Made by a program: the position numbers and the translations under genes
The notes under the pieces: model-generated
Seen by the model: only the letters and a program-made list of their open reading frames with translations
Told to the model about the DNA's origin: nothing
Databases searched by the model: none
Source: Flavobacterium saccharophilum
Lineage (GTDB): Bacteria > Bacteroidota > Bacteroidia > Flavobacteriales > Flavobacteriaceae
Length of the DNA stretch: 64,000 nucleotides
NCBI RefSeq assembly: GCF_900142735.1
Contig: NZ_FRBY01000003.1
Coordinates: 62,001 to 126,000 of the forward strand
Reading direction: 5' to 3'
Shown: positions 30,101 to 38,833 of the stretch, piece after piece
Numbering within the stretch: the first letter of the stretch is position 1
Layout of the letters: each line of letters starts with the position of its first letter

Positions 30101-33100
30101 CGCCATTATAGGTATTCAAAGACCCCGGAGGAAAAGCTGTTGCCAAAACCAAGTCTGTAGGCAATATATTTAATTTCACTTTTCCTGCTATGGTTGAAGT
30201 AATACCCGGAATTGTATAATTTCCTTCTCTCTTATTGTACAATAAATGAGAAACCTCCATAGGTACTTCTTCTACAATTCCTCCCGGATAAGCAGGTACT
30301 GTTACTGTTGGCGCAAAAGAAATAGTTTGCCAATTGATATTGGTGTCTGTTTCTAAGGCAAGACTAATTTGCGTTTCGGCTTCGAATGCTGGTAAAGCGA
30401 TGGAAGACAGATTAAAAGAAGTAACTTCATTGGCTAAAAAAGTCTTTTCGAAAACAACCACAGGAGCATTCGACTGATCCAGATACGTTTTGGTAATGAC
30501 AAGTCTGACGTGGTCTGATGTGACAGGTTTATTTAAAATTCCTTTCACTAAAACATTTCCGGCTGTGGCTATTGTTTTTCCTGCCAGAGAACTACTCAAA
30601 AAATCTGTACTTACCTGATAAGTACTTAATGAATAAGAATTGACATCTTTCAAAGTAGTTGATACTACAACATCGCTTTCCACCAAATTTCCGTTAACAT
30701 TACGGTCATACTGTTTTACCTGTGAATAGGTAATAACCGGATCCCAAATTACCGTATCAAAACTTCCATCTTTTAGAGAACTCACCCTAAAATACAAACG
30801 TTCGCCTTTTTCTACAGCAATTGCAGTATTTTGTTTGCTTTTACTAGTATAATCAGTCGCATTTATTGCTTCATTCCACAACAATTGATTTCCCTTTTGA
30901 AAATACAAATGAACACCATCTGCCTTATCATTTCCGGTATTATTAACATATTCTGCACGGGCTTTAATTCCTTCCGGAGTTGCTTCCTGAACCAATTGAT
31001 ATTTATGCAAAACAGAGATAATTCCTTTTACAGGAGCCTCCCACATACGAACGACATCGTGTAACGGATTTTGTTTTTCGATCTCTTCCGGCGAAATGGA
31101 TGTATAACCGGGAATAGTTACATTTCCTCCTCCAAAAACAGGTGATGGAGTTCCGGTACTACTCGTTTTAAATGTTGGAATTCCGTTTTCTAATCTATTG
31201 TAATATACTTGTCCGTTTCGAACAAAATCAATCAGTCCGTCTCCATTAAAGTCCATAAAATAGACTTTCGTTTTACTGCTTGAACGCTGTTGGTCGTACC
31301 CTATATTTCCGTATTTTAAATTTAAATCGACACCCCAGTTAAACGAAGTTGACTTTGAAAACCCGACATCACTAATATTAATCGACTGCAATTCTCCGAA
31401 AGCGTTTTGCCCGCTTGCTGCCAAATTTTTTCGGTAATAAACACCGTCTTTTGTTTTAAAAACCTTATCTGGTAACCCATCTCCATCTAAATCTTCTAAT
31501 ATGACAGCCGTATCCGAAGTTCCCCAGCTGTTTCCTCCGTGACCTCCAACGGTAAAACCTTTTAAACTTCCGGCATTAGTAGCTAAACCTACTCCAAGTC
31601 GGTAACTTACACCATTTGTAGCACCTTCAGAACTACTTACCAAAGAATGTTTTCCTGAAAATAACACATCACTAAAGGAGGGAATAGAATTATTTCTAAG
31701 ATTGTCATTGGGTACACTCCAACTTTGAGCAACCCCAAACGGATTATACTTCCCTGAAGCATCACGAACATCATCAAAATAATCCAGTTTATTGGTATAA
31801 AACAATTTAGATTCCGAATCGTATTCTGAAATGGATTCCAAAAGTGTTTTCTTAAAAGCACCTTCCTTATAATTCAGTTCGTAGCTGCGAACCATTTCGC
31901 TTTTATAGCGTACTTCAATTTTTCTTAATAATTGATTGTTCAGTTGTTTAAAACCTAATCTGGCCGAAACCTGAACATCTCTACGGTTTGCTTCTCCTAA
32001 ATCGCTATTTTTTACGAAAGTCACATTGTAATTCCCTTTTTCGGAACCAAAACCGGTGTAGTACACTTTTTTAAGATACAGTTCCCCGTCTTTTTTATCG
32101 TACTCGTAAGTGACTTTATTTCCTTTTAAATCGACCTGCTCACACAAGGCCCAATGCCCGATATTTCCGGAAACATCCTGCAAAACGCCATCAGTAGAAA
32201 GTCCTGAAGCTGTTCCACCATAATAACTCGCTACACCGCTTTTGTCTCGTACAACCCAGTAGTAATTTTTAGGGGAAGATCCTTTACGGATGATCTGCTG
32301 AAAAGCACCTTCGCGTCTTGGATAAAATTGCTTATCGGAAGCTCTGCCCACCCAGTCCGCTCTATGGGAGTTGGGAATTAATTGTTCTCCTGCAATGGCA
32401 TAAGTTTCTGTTTCTTTTGATGCATCATATCGTGGTGCTCCCCAACGGGTTTCGATACTTACAGCCGGTGCCGAAATATCCCAGCCCGTACCCGCCCAAC
32501 TGTGACCGCCATCACTGTCGTATTGCAGGTTAAAGGAGGGTTGCATACCTCCTCTTCCGTTTGGAATCACGATAGAAAATCCTGTACTTGCTGTTCCTCT
32601 TCCATTTGCAGAAGGCGGCGCTATTGACTGAATTCCGACTAATGGACTTGCTGCTTTTAAATCTTTTATGCTGGTTGGTGTATATCCAGAAGTTTCAGGC
32701 GATTCCGGCATCTTGATGATTCCGGCGATAAAGTCGGTAAAATGCGTGGTTTTAGCTTTAATAATTCCTTGTTTAATATCCAAAGAGTCTTTGGTTACTT
32801 CCTGCCACAATCTTTTATTTTCATCAAAATAAAATACATTGATGTCTTTTTCTGTGTAGCCTTCCGGAATCGCTTTTTTGTCAAATGGTAATGATAAGGT
32901 TACGGCTTTTTCAAAAATAGTACCGTGTGGCAATAATCTAAATCCGGCATTTGTTCCGGTAACATTGACCATGGCAGAATTTAGCGGTGCAATATCAATT
33001 TTTCGTAAAGCACTTACCGATACGGAAACGTTATTTTTTAAAACTCCAACAGGAAAAACAGCTAAAAAATCTTTATAAACCAGCATGTTTTCAGATTGAA

Positions 33101-33929
33101 AATCAATTAATTTAGAAATGCGTTCTTTAGCATTTTCAATTGGTCTGAAACTATCTACTTTTATAAACTGCTTAATTTCTAATTTTTCATTTATAAGCAC
33201 ACCGGAAGCAGTCTCTTTCGTAACCTGAATCGATTTTCCTACAGTTGCAGCATCGAAAACCAATTCAAATTCAGGCTGATTGACATCAATAGCCATTCCA
33301 CCAATACTCATTTTTTTGATCTGCGAAGGAAAATTGGTGCCTTTGATGTACAGTTTATTTTCTGATTGTAATAAAGTATACTGAAAAGAAGGTGTTGCCG
33401 ATTTGTAAACAATTCGAACATTCTTAATGCGATACCCGTTCGAAATTCCTTCCGGCGCTGTAAACAACAAAACGTTATCACCTGGCCTCAAAGACTTCTC
33501 GGAAAGCAACTCCGATTGTTTGGTCCAGTTTTTATTTTGAGATAAAAATTGTCCTCCAATACTCGGCTGATTGTTTAAACTTCTTGAAACAGAAGCTGCC
33601 TGATCATAACCATACAATTCATATTCTAAATAAGCATTTTCACTTGTAGAAGGCAGCGCATCTACTTTAAGATGGAAAACGTTATCATAAGCATCGTCAA
33701 CGTCAGACTCATCCTTAACTCCAATTATACCTTCAACAATATCGGCACTAAATGATTTTGTGTTTTTATTTTCTTTATGATAAACTGCAGCCGAATCTGT
33801 TACGGAAACAATTGACTCTTTTTCTGAATTATTTTGGGTAAATAAAGAAGCTATTTTGTACGGGCCAAAATTGGCTGCAAACAAAAAGGAACCTATTAAA
33901 AATACCAATATTATAATTTTCTTTTTCAT
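24057..33929 (-). CDS. Giant SpvB/TcdB/RHS polymorphic toxin with metzincin C-terminal tip
   Basis: The 3290-residue secreted protein starts at the ATG at 33929, which opens a signal peptide (MKKKIIILVFLIGSFLFA). It has a SpvB-like region near residues 430-560 (TGFSIVIPNGRGGMQPS). At least six FG-GAP/integrin-like Ca sites of the DxDGDGxxD type lie near 816, 896, 1543, 1648, 1725 and 1810, around TcdB-like regions. YD/RHS repeats fill about 2140-2750, then a Pro-rich linker and the RHS core YFHPDHLGSTSYIT near 2950. After NPIRLVDPNG near 3065 comes a ~225-residue tip with HEGAHGLGLNHTQG near 3193, a HExxHxxGxxH metzincin site. RHS shells encapsulate and release such tips into rival cells. A lipoprotein overlaps its 3' end. 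Confidence 0.92.
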   Translation of the reverse strand: MKKKIIILVFLIGSFLFAANFGPYKIASLFTQNNSEKESIVSVTDSAAVYHKENKNTKSFSADIVEGIIGVKDESDVDDAYDNVFHLKVDALPSTSENAYLEYELYGYDQAASVSRSLNNQPSIGGQFLSQNKNWTKQSELLSEKSLRPGDNVLLFTAPEGISNGYRIKNVRIVYKSATPSFQYTLLQSENKLYIKGTNFPSQIKKMSIGGMAIDVNQPEFELVFDAATVGKSIQVTKETASGVLINEKLEIKQFIKVDSFRPIENAKERISKLIDFQSENMLVYKDFLAVFPVGVLKNNVSVSVSALRKIDIAPLNSAMVNVTGTNAGFRLLPHGTIFEKAVTLSLPFDKKAIPEGYTEKDINVFYFDENKRLWQEVTKDSLDIKQGIIKAKTTHFTDFIAGIIKMPESPETSGYTPTSIKDLKAASPLVGIQSIAPPSANGRGTASTGFSIVIPNGRGGMQPSFNLQYDSDGGHSWAGTGWDISAPAVSIETRWGAPRYDASKETETYAIAGEQLIPNSHRADWVGRASDKQFYPRREGAFQQIIRKGSSPKNYYWVVRDKSGVASYYGGTASGLSTDGVLQDVSGNIGHWALCEQVDLKGNKVTYEYDKKDGELYLKKVYYTGFGSEKGNYNVTFVKNSDLGEANRRDVQVSARLGFKQLNNQLLRKIEVRYKSEMVRSYELNYKEGAFKKTLLESISEYDSESKLFYTNKLDYFDDVRDASGKYNPFGVAQSWSVPNDNLRNNSIPSFSDVLFSGKHSLVSSSEGATNGVSYRLGVGLATNAGSLKGFTVGGHGGNSWGTSDTAVILEDLDGDGLPDKVFKTKDGVYYRKNLAASGQNAFGELQSINISDVGFSKSTSFNWGVDLNLKYGNIGYDQQRSSSKTKVYFMDFNGDGLIDFVRNGQVYYNRLENGIPTFKTSSTGTPSPVFGGGNVTIPGYTSISPEEIEKQNPLHDVVRMWEAPVKGIISVLHKYQLVQEATPEGIKARAEYVNNTGNDKADGVHLYFQKGNQLLWNEAINATDYTSKSKQNTAIAVEKGERLYFRVSSLKDGSFDTVIWDPVITYSQVKQYDRNVNGNLVESDVVVSTTLKDVNSYSLSTYQVSTDFLSSSLAGKTIATAGNVLVKGILNKPVTSDHVRLVITKTYLDQSNAPVVVFEKTFLANEVTSFNLSSIALPAFEAETQISLALETDTNINWQTISFAPTVTVPAYPGGIVEEVPMEVSHLLYNKREGNYTIPGITSTIAGKVKLNILPTDLVLATAFPPGSLNTYNGDVIVSAKQNNLLLARKRYKLTAGTLTEVINAFDNAVDYPSAVAGVPIQLEVTVSNPSSTAILRNYPKQNALNIQVQVTDLKDLADLTDDVIWNAATDDFAIYSLLNPDERTLGLYHRNWGGFVINGNLASNTIDQTQLKQSDAYNTEPDLNNTDPDNYDGKGYEVADSYFVSLNPSYTKLKWEGLEEGIYIKGQTIGTSRLGEDDIADYADFSLPTLQGGSTTALDMISESKSKSISAGASAGFANIGYSKSIDGDSYVTQTMSDFNGDRFPDYIRGGSVQLTAPVGKISDEIIDIGDNFSHAKTTSEGPNFGGSYSHGSAKSGLGMTVGKVAAQREASKTCADEEAEKAKDQISVSASQGKGTDRAVMVHSDINGDGLPDKITDSGDVLLNTGYGFVPGGNWNLGSLNKGFSTDWSAGLGFSIKQGSISGGANYARSESDVDESFLDINGDGLADKISYQGNTMRVAFNLGGSFDTPVVYPKYSEMNLNKGVSYGMNANFSFDITVWLLRITPTVGGSKGWSTSRSEGTYMDIDGDGNLDYIVSKDDNNLTVQLSNIKRTNKLKSVTNGAGNSYVVDYELVKPSYENPSAKWVLQSVNIFDGHVGDGIDHSIAKFRYEEGYYDRREREFYGFAKVIQEQIDAADNSVFSTTVQEFYNQDYFRKNLLKHSYTLDKNNKMRQESENEYSFIDVSTQASVSVSELNLPLCDAKRIFIGLIHANQKVYEGGSDYLETNTFNTYDANGNISQYEDLGNGTATDKVTAKISYYESTTPYYGGIPKQLEVFTTDGLRRKRATTINTTTAEVIQIKNYSAADKIALTDITYDTYGNLQKITGPANYKGQRMTLEYAFDADNHQFMTEIKDAFGYQNKMEYDYRFGAPLKTTDRNDQSTLYTLDGKGRIATIKAPYEIASGKPYTIAYEYFPEAKVPYAKTKNYDPELDKDIETFTYTDGLGRALQVKKTASLFTAAGSPDQEAQIVSGKIIYDGLGRPTTSYYPTTTATIDNNFSTAISNVTPTKTEYDEVGRAVKVTLPDGSSNTTTFALENYDGVPALRTTQTDALNKTSQTYTDATGQNMASLQNDLLTKFETNALGEMIKVTDAMDHVTKSSYDWLGRRIEFTHPDAGTTTMQYDLAGNLTSRITQDIKNTVPNGGAIQYEYNFNRLESIKYPKNPQNNVQYNYGKADGTAARRGRLWFVQDASGGQEFFYGKLGEVEKEIRTLRITPTDIQTYISQFEYDTWNRIQKMTYPDGEVVEYTYNRAGNLQSMQGKKESHTYDYIKQLSYDEFEQRKYLKYGNDTETTYNYDAVMRRLQQLQVKSGTRQVMNNSYSYDLVGNVLGIKNTAPVVNNTLGGTSNHEYQYDDFYRLKSAKATYQGEFTKASYELNMSYNKMHNITKKDLVHTVNNEQKGYVLDYNYDNELHPNAPNKIAEAGKAIPREYAYDGNGNPTGYTEEKSFRKMTWDEENRLSGINDNGRIHQFTYDASGERVIKSSGDSQNVAINGETAATIVHTDDYTGYVSPYFVISKGKFTKHYFEGAGRIVSKLGNGSFAQPLKLTAGGVNYSKLTAEQQKALDNYVRGLGVPPGPPTQQGIYATPEFTGDPYPSEVLKPVEENQEPPEGWPRNPIFNAPGDVPGPPVQFGPPVEPETVKAGEGFTGIGLPENDIFYFHPDHLGSTSYITTRNGSISQHVEYIAFGEVLFEEHSSSFSSPYLFNGKELDRETNLSYYGARYLDMKTSLWLNVDPLANYNPIIEEEFYFNGDHNGGIYNPRNLNVYGYCYQNPIRLVDPNGKQVDIVANEQSNTITMTQHLVFYGAEASTTLSGTIARNVTDQFNRENLTYNMGGKTYNVKLRTTYQTVSVDDAIEMAENNTDNKVQFIRVSSNKRSSFHNINENSGFYSTNDDLLNSTTASHEGAHGLGLNHTQGSNSKTKSRPNIITPRGTKVLPKWSIGGKTKNGINPYLRVWTNSLVKKILDKATWSGDGKTGSTGQATNKIYLSNGEKRGLWDQIKDLF

Positions 33930-34021
33930 ACGTATGATAATCGATTTATGGGGCAATCGTTTATTTTTTTTTAATTATTTCAAGATCCAATTCGTGTAAT
34001 TTATTCTGAAAACAGTTTAAA

Positions 34022-35986
34022 TTACTTCACAATAACTTTAAAAGTCTTGCTTCCAAAATCAGATTTTACAGTAACCAGATACAGACCGGCGGCGCTTTTT
34101 ATAACCTCATCATGCAAATACGTTTCTATTTGTGTGAATTGTTTTTGTTGTATAAGGGCTCCGGTTGGCGAATAGATACTGATTGTTGCATTTGTCTTTG
34201 TTGGAAATTGCATCGCCACAGAAAAATGGCCGTCAACTGTTGGATTGGGATACAAAATCAGAATGCTCGAATCCGTAATCTCTTTTCCATCTGTTGTTAC
34301 TGCAAACTGGGTAGCGGTTTTACATTGCAGGTCGTTCAGTAATCTTAATTCATAAGTACCCGGCTGATCAATTAATATTTTAGGGGTATTATCTATAAAA
34401 TTACCTTCATAATACCATTGGTATTCGTAATTTCCTGTCGGTAGACCAGCACTCGCGTCAAGTGTTAAAGCGTTTCCGTTCGTTAAGAGATAATCTGATT
34501 TTAGGTTTGGAAATGTTCCTTGTTTATCTGCCACAAACACAGTTTCAGCATATAAATTTCCTTTTGCATCCCTTACGACATAATCATAAGTTCCTGATGT
34601 AAGTTTCAGTCCCGAAGTGCTTTTTGCAGCCTGATTCCATTGCTTTACAATAGCCTCACTTCCTTCTTTTTTGACCGTAACAGTAAAGGGAGCTTCACCA
34701 CCTTCGATAGTATAATTTAACTCACCAGATCCGGCTACTCCACAAGTGGCCTCCGTAATCCAGACTCTGCTAAACATTGCAGGTGCCACTTTGATCGTGA
34801 ATTTCGTCTTACCAGATTTTTGCTTGTCCCAATTAAAATCTGTCAAAACCAATTTTTCTTTACTAGATGTGCTTGCCAAACGAATGTATTCTGAATCTTT
34901 TTCATCGTATGTTCCCTTGCCGGAATAATCTACCAACAACCAGTAGTAGGTATCTTTCGGTAATGCACTTTTAATAAAATTTGGATTAAAACTCCAGTCC
35001 AGACTTAGATCCGTTGGATTGCTAAAGTCTAACTGCCATTCTCTTGAAACTCCAACTGGCTCACCCTGTTCCTGTTTTTTGACCAGAAGATTTTTTCCAT
35101 TGTCGCTCCAAAATGCAAAGAAATTATCCGGAATCGTATTTGATTTACTTTTAAGACCAATGGTCAAAAGTCCTTCTTCGGCCATATTACTGCTTTTGGG
35201 TTGTAATAATCCGCTGGCATCATCACGGCCAATTCCGGTAATCGAATTTTCAAATCCTTTATGCTGGTTGATATCCCAGATGGTTTGTCCCTGACTGTTT
35301 AAGTAGTTTTTGATATCAAACTGCGAAAGCGAAACGCCATATTTGATCGCTAAATAACTGGCTACTTTTTGCGTTTCAAGGCCTGATAAAACCCGGTTAT
35401 AAACCAGAATTTCGCTGATATTTCCTTTAAATTCTTCTGGCGGAAGTTTTTCAAATTTTGATTTTTGCCCAATCGTTAATGATGATAACTTTGCAAGACT
35501 ATCTGTTACGTTTTGCTGAAAAAAATGAATGTTAGCTTTATGAGGTTTAATTTTTTCCTGATACGATTGATAGGAATATCTTTTTAAATCCACCAAACGT
35601 TTATTGGTTCCAACGGCAAGTGTTTTTTGAGGGTCGTTTATAGTCCATAAAAATTGCTCTTTCAAACTATCTTTGACTTTGTAAACCATAAATAACGTTT
35701 GTTTTCTTTTACTCTCAACTCCCAAAGGCAAAGTCAGAGAATCCTGTGAAGTGTCAAAAACAATACTTGGATTAAAATTGAAAGCACTTCCATCGTGCTT
35801 TTTACCTGATATTTTAGCTTCTTTTTTTGTTAGACTTTGCCAATAATAAGCGTCACCACTATTTCTGGATTTAATCCAGTATAGCGGTTCTTCAACTAAA
35901 CCGGGTAAAACTTTTTGCTGTGAAAAAATGGGATTGTTTGTCAACAAAGTCACAACAGCTGAAATCAAAATAATCTTTTTACACAT
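34022..35986 (-). CDS. T9SS type A sorting domain protein with LamG-like region
   Basis: The 654-residue secreted protein has a signal peptide (MCKKIILISAVVTLL...), an N-terminal concanavalin/LamG-like segment (FKGNISEILVYNRVLSGLET) and a DUF8202-like part (SYLAIKYGVSLSQF, TGIGRDDASGLLQPKS). Ig-like or SprB-like repeats follow (GELNYTIEGGEAPFTVTV). The C-terminal type A sorting domain (LILYPNPTVDGHFSV ... GLYLVTVKSDFGSKTFKVIVK) directs export across the outer membrane by the type IX system and attachment at the surface. It lies 92 bp upstream of the RHS toxin and 30 bp after a barrel gene, all on the minus strand, so an adhesin or surface partner in toxin delivery is possible. Confidence 0.9.
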   Translation of the reverse strand: MCKKIILISAVVTLLTNNPIFSQQKVLPGLVEEPLYWIKSRNSGDAYYWQSLTKKEAKISGKKHDGSAFNFNPSIVFDTSQDSLTLPLGVESKRKQTLFMVYKVKDSLKEQFLWTINDPQKTLAVGTNKRLVDLKRYSYQSYQEKIKPHKANIHFFQQNVTDSLAKLSSLTIGQKSKFEKLPPEEFKGNISEILVYNRVLSGLETQKVASYLAIKYGVSLSQFDIKNYLNSQGQTIWDINQHKGFENSITGIGRDDASGLLQPKSSNMAEEGLLTIGLKSKSNTIPDNFFAFWSDNGKNLLVKKQEQGEPVGVSREWQLDFSNPTDLSLDWSFNPNFIKSALPKDTYYWLLVDYSGKGTYDEKDSEYIRLASTSSKEKLVLTDFNWDKQKSGKTKFTIKVAPAMFSRVWITEATCGVAGSGELNYTIEGGEAPFTVTVKKEGSEAIVKQWNQAAKSTSGLKLTSGTYDYVVRDAKGNLYAETVFVADKQGTFPNLKSDYLLTNGNALTLDASAGLPTGNYEYQWYYEGNFIDNTPKILIDQPGTYELRLLNDLQCKTATQFAVTTDGKEITDSSILILYPNPTVDGHFSVAMQFPTKTNATISIYSPTGALIQQKQFTQIETYLHDEVIKSAAGLYLVTVKSDFGSKTFKVIVK

Positions 35987-36016
35987 AATTTCTATGTTTT
36001 AAAGGATAAGCAACGA

Positions 36017-36748
36017 TTAGAAATTGGCTAAGTCATCAAAGTCAAAAGAGTAGCCGATAATCAATGAAATACTATTGATTTTATTTTTATTTTCGCTGTA
36101 ACGGTGTCCATTTTCCTCCGTAGCCAAAGCATCCGTAAGCCCCAAAGTATATCTTGCACCAATGTTTAAATTGGAATTAAATTCATATCCTAAGGCTAAC
36201 ATCCCATAAAAATAATTTTTCCCCGTCAACGACTCTTTGAGCACTTTTTGCACATTGGCGTCCGGTTCAAAATAAGCACCTGAGTTTCCAAAAACTTCCT
36301 GTGCATTAGAGGTATATTTGATATTATCGCTCGCAATGTTGAAACCTACATAAGGCCCAGCCCCAATGTAAAATCCTTCAACAGGATAATATTTAAACTG
36401 GGCTCCAACATTGATATAACTATAACCAAAGGTCATTTTATATTTAAGCCCTTCGTTATCTTCATAATTCAAATCAGTACCTTGGCCGGAATAGGAAAGC
36501 TCGGTCTGAACACTGACTTTGGCATACGGATATTTCCAATTGATGACCAGACCTGCCGTGCCCCCAAACTTGCCCTCTTCTTCTAATGTATAACCTTCAT
36601 AAATTCCTTTTGGAACTATCACATCTGGAAGATTAGACATTGACGAATAAATTCCACCTGCAAAAAGGCCGTACGTTATCTCTCTGTCCCCTTGCGCAAA
36701 TAGTGATTTTGTACTTACTAGTAAAAGAAGTAAAATAATTTTTTTCAT
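36017..36748 (-). CDS. Outer-membrane beta-barrel protein (PorT-like)
   Basis: The 243-residue product begins with a signal peptide (MKKIILLLLLVSTKSLFAQG) and consists of alternating beta strands ending in an aromatic-rich strand, IGYSFDFDDLANF, typical of small outer-membrane barrels. The KMTFGYSYINVGAQFKYYP and GFYIGAGPYVGFNIAS strands match the Bacteroidota PorT-like barrel family. It is a diverged paralogue of the next upstream gene (ITYGLFAGGIYSSMSNLPD against ITYGLKLGGLSSKISNLPE). The ATG at 36748 opens the signal peptide; the upstream in-frame ATG at 36769 overlaps the previous gene. It lies in the RHS operon; a role in T9SS or toxin export is only inferred. Confidence 0.82.
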   Translation of the reverse strand: MKKIILLLLLVSTKSLFAQGDREITYGLFAGGIYSSMSNLPDVIVPKGIYEGYTLEEEGKFGGTAGLVINWKYPYAKVSVQTELSYSGQGTDLNYEDNEGLKYKMTFGYSYINVGAQFKYYPVEGFYIGAGPYVGFNIASDNIKYTSNAQEVFGNSGAYFEPDANVQKVLKESLTGKNYFYGMLALGYEFNSNLNIGARYTLGLTDALATEENGHRYSENKNKINSISLIIGYSFDFDDLANF

Positions 36749-36762
36749 GTTTTTTATTGAAA

Positions 36763-37464
36763 TTACCATTGATGAAAACTATAGCCTAACGAAAAACAAA
36801 TGACACTGCTTTTGTTTTGATTTTCGATAAACTGAAACGAAGAAGAATTACTTTTGACCACATCTTTTACGCCTAAATAATAGCGCAAATCGAAGTGAAT
36901 ACTTTGGTGTAATTCATAACCAACTGCAAAGCACAAAGAAAAATCGTCTGCGCCGTCAAGACCATCTTTATAAAATTGTCTGGTGGCAACATCGTACATA
37001 CCTCCTGCCTCATTAGACTCATAAGTAACATTATTGGCCGATAAGCTGATTCCGTAAAATGCACCAAAGCCTAAATTTAAGCCTTCGTAAGGATAAACTT
37101 TATACAAAGCCCCAAGCTGCAGATAAGCATAGTGCAGACCTAACTCAAATTCTTTTCCTGTAGTATCATGATAGTTAACGGTTTCTCCGGCTTGTCTGAA
37201 CAAAATTTCAGGTTGAATGGCAACACGGGTATCGTAAAGTTTGCAGTTCATGAAAAATCCGCCTTCTAAGCCATAAGCGCCTTTGCTTTCCATTACACTG
37301 TTGTCAAAAGTGTTGTCGCGGCCTTTTATGCTTTCAGGCAAATTACTAATTTTAGAAGACAATCCACCCAACTTTAAACCGTAGGTTATGTTTGTTTCAT
37401 TCTGCCCATAAAGAGCAACGTTAAAAAAGCAACCAAATATTAATAAGTGTAATATTACTTTCAT
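36763..37464 (-). CDS. Outer-membrane beta-barrel protein (PorT-like paralogue)
   Basis: The 233-residue product has a signal peptide (MKVILHLLIFGCFFNVALYGQ) and a barrel of about eight strands ending with VICFSLGYSFHQW, the aromatic C-terminus expected for BAM recognition. It is paralogous to the gene 14 bp downstream, with the same ITYGL, SNLPE and YP(Y/V)EG(L/F) landmarks. It is the first gene of the presumed four-gene unit barrel-barrel-T9SS protein-RHS toxin. The first ATG of the frame is at 37464, so I start there. Confidence 0.82.
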   Translation of the reverse strand: MKVILHLLIFGCFFNVALYGQNETNITYGLKLGGLSSKISNLPESIKGRDNTFDNSVMESKGAYGLEGGFFMNCKLYDTRVAIQPEILFRQAGETVNYHDTTGKEFELGLHYAYLQLGALYKVYPYEGLNLGFGAFYGISLSANNVTYESNEAGGMYDVATRQFYKDGLDGADDFSLCFAVGYELHQSIHFDLRYYLGVKDVVKSNSSSFQFIENQNKSSVICFSLGYSFHQW

Positions 37465-37678
37465 CCACAAAATTTTTTGCGAATATATGTATTAATATTC
37501 AAATAACTAGCGGAATAAAATCGATTAAAATCAAAATAATCCGACGAATTGCACATTCTTACAAAAAACGACTGAAATACGAGAATTGACAAAAAAGATC
37601 TTAATTTACAATCAAATATTTTTTTGTTATGTTAAAAAAATTGAAATGAACTTTAAGGAAGGGTACTTCAAAACAAAA

Positions 37679-37704
37679 AAATCCACTCTGGCACGAATGG
37701 ATTT
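37679..37704 (-). terminator. Terminator of the desaturase gene
   Basis: A stem of AAATCCACTC with GAATGGATTT (one mismatch) and a 6-nt loop, followed on the minus strand by a U run. It lies 26 bp after the desaturase stop. The remainder of the 265-bp gap up to 37464 is AT-rich and shows no other gene. Confidence 0.8.
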
Positions 37705-37729
37705 AATTAAAACTTTTATAAAAAAACTC

Positions 37730-38833
37730 TTATATCTCCCCAGTCATCAAAATATTCTCCTGCACACCTTTCTGTTTCAGCATTCTGAAATGGGAACGTA
37801 CGGCATGATAAAAAGGATAGGAAGTGTACGGAAGATCATACTCTTCAGCATATCGTTTTATGATAGGCGTAATATATGGATAATATGTATGACCAACGTT
37901 TGGAAAAAGATGATGTGCCACATGATGTGTGAAGCCGCCGTATAAGAAATTAGCCAATTTACTATCCGTACTAAAATCTTTAGTCACGATCATTTGATGC
38001 ATAGCCCATGTTGCCGAAAGATTCCCCTCTTCATCTGTACCCGGAAAATGTGCGTCTTCATCAACATGCGTCGATACGAGCGCGACTACGCCCAGGGCAC
38101 TACCACACATGTGCATTGCCAGCCACGCATATAAGACCATATACCAGGGCTGATTCAGTAATAACATTGGAACAAAAAGCACATACACTAAATTAATTAT
38201 TTTAGCAGCAAACATTTTATAGATTTCTATGGTTGGAATTTTATCCACTACTTTTTTTACATAGTTATCTTTCTTCCCAAAAAAATCTTTAAAATCTCTG
38301 ATATAAATCCAATTCAAACTGTACAAGGGATAAATAAGCCACATGTAAAAATGCTGATATTTGTGATAATTAAACAGCGGACTATTAGGGAAAATCCGGA
38401 TAATATCACTTTGTTTGATATCAACATCCCAATCAGGAACATTTGGAAACGCATGATGCAGATTGATGTGGCGACGTGTCCAGAGCCAGTGATTGCCACC
38501 AAAAAGTTCCAGCACATACATAAACCATTCGTTATGCTTAGGTTTTTTAAACAATGCGCCATGCGCAGCATCATGAAATGCATTTATAAAAAGTACGATC
38601 ATAGTAATACCGCACAAAATATAAAAGAGAAATAATAAAGGTGTGCTGTTTCCGAAAAGCAAAATACAGGAATAAAACAAAAAGAAAAGTACTACTAGTC
38701 CTAAAGACTTAATTACATTAAACCGATACAGGGATGTTTTTTTTAAAACCGTTTCATTTACTTCCTTTCGAATCTTTTTAAAAAAATCATCAGTACCAGG
38801 TTTTACATAAACCGGGCGATTTAATTTTTCCAT
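37730..38833 (-). CDS. Membrane fatty-acid desaturase
   Basis: The 367-residue integral membrane di-iron protein has the three histidine boxes of acyl-lipid/acyl-CoA desaturases: HDAAHG near residue 87, RRHINLHH near 120, and FTHHVAHHLFPNVGH near 303. Hydrophobic pairs at ~45-85 and ~205-255 form the membrane core. The HxxHH and HHxxHH spacing fits front-end or delta-type desaturases, which introduce double bonds to adjust membrane fluidity, probably with a separate cytochrome or ferredoxin donor. The protein has no fused cytochrome b5 domain. It is transcribed alone and ends at its own terminator. Confidence 0.92.
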   Translation of the reverse strand: MEKLNRPVYVKPGTDDFFKKIRKEVNETVLKKTSLYRFNVIKSLGLVVLFFLFYSCILLFGNSTPLLFLFYILCGITMIVLFINAFHDAAHGALFKKPKHNEWFMYVLELFGGNHWLWTRRHINLHHAFPNVPDWDVDIKQSDIIRIFPNSPLFNYHKYQHFYMWLIYPLYSLNWIYIRDFKDFFGKKDNYVKKVVDKIPTIEIYKMFAAKIINLVYVLFVPMLLLNQPWYMVLYAWLAMHMCGSALGVVALVSTHVDEDAHFPGTDEEGNLSATWAMHQMIVTKDFSTDSKLANFLYGGFTHHVAHHLFPNVGHTYYPYITPIIKRYAEEYDLPYTSYPFYHAVRSHFRMLKQKGVQENILMTGEI

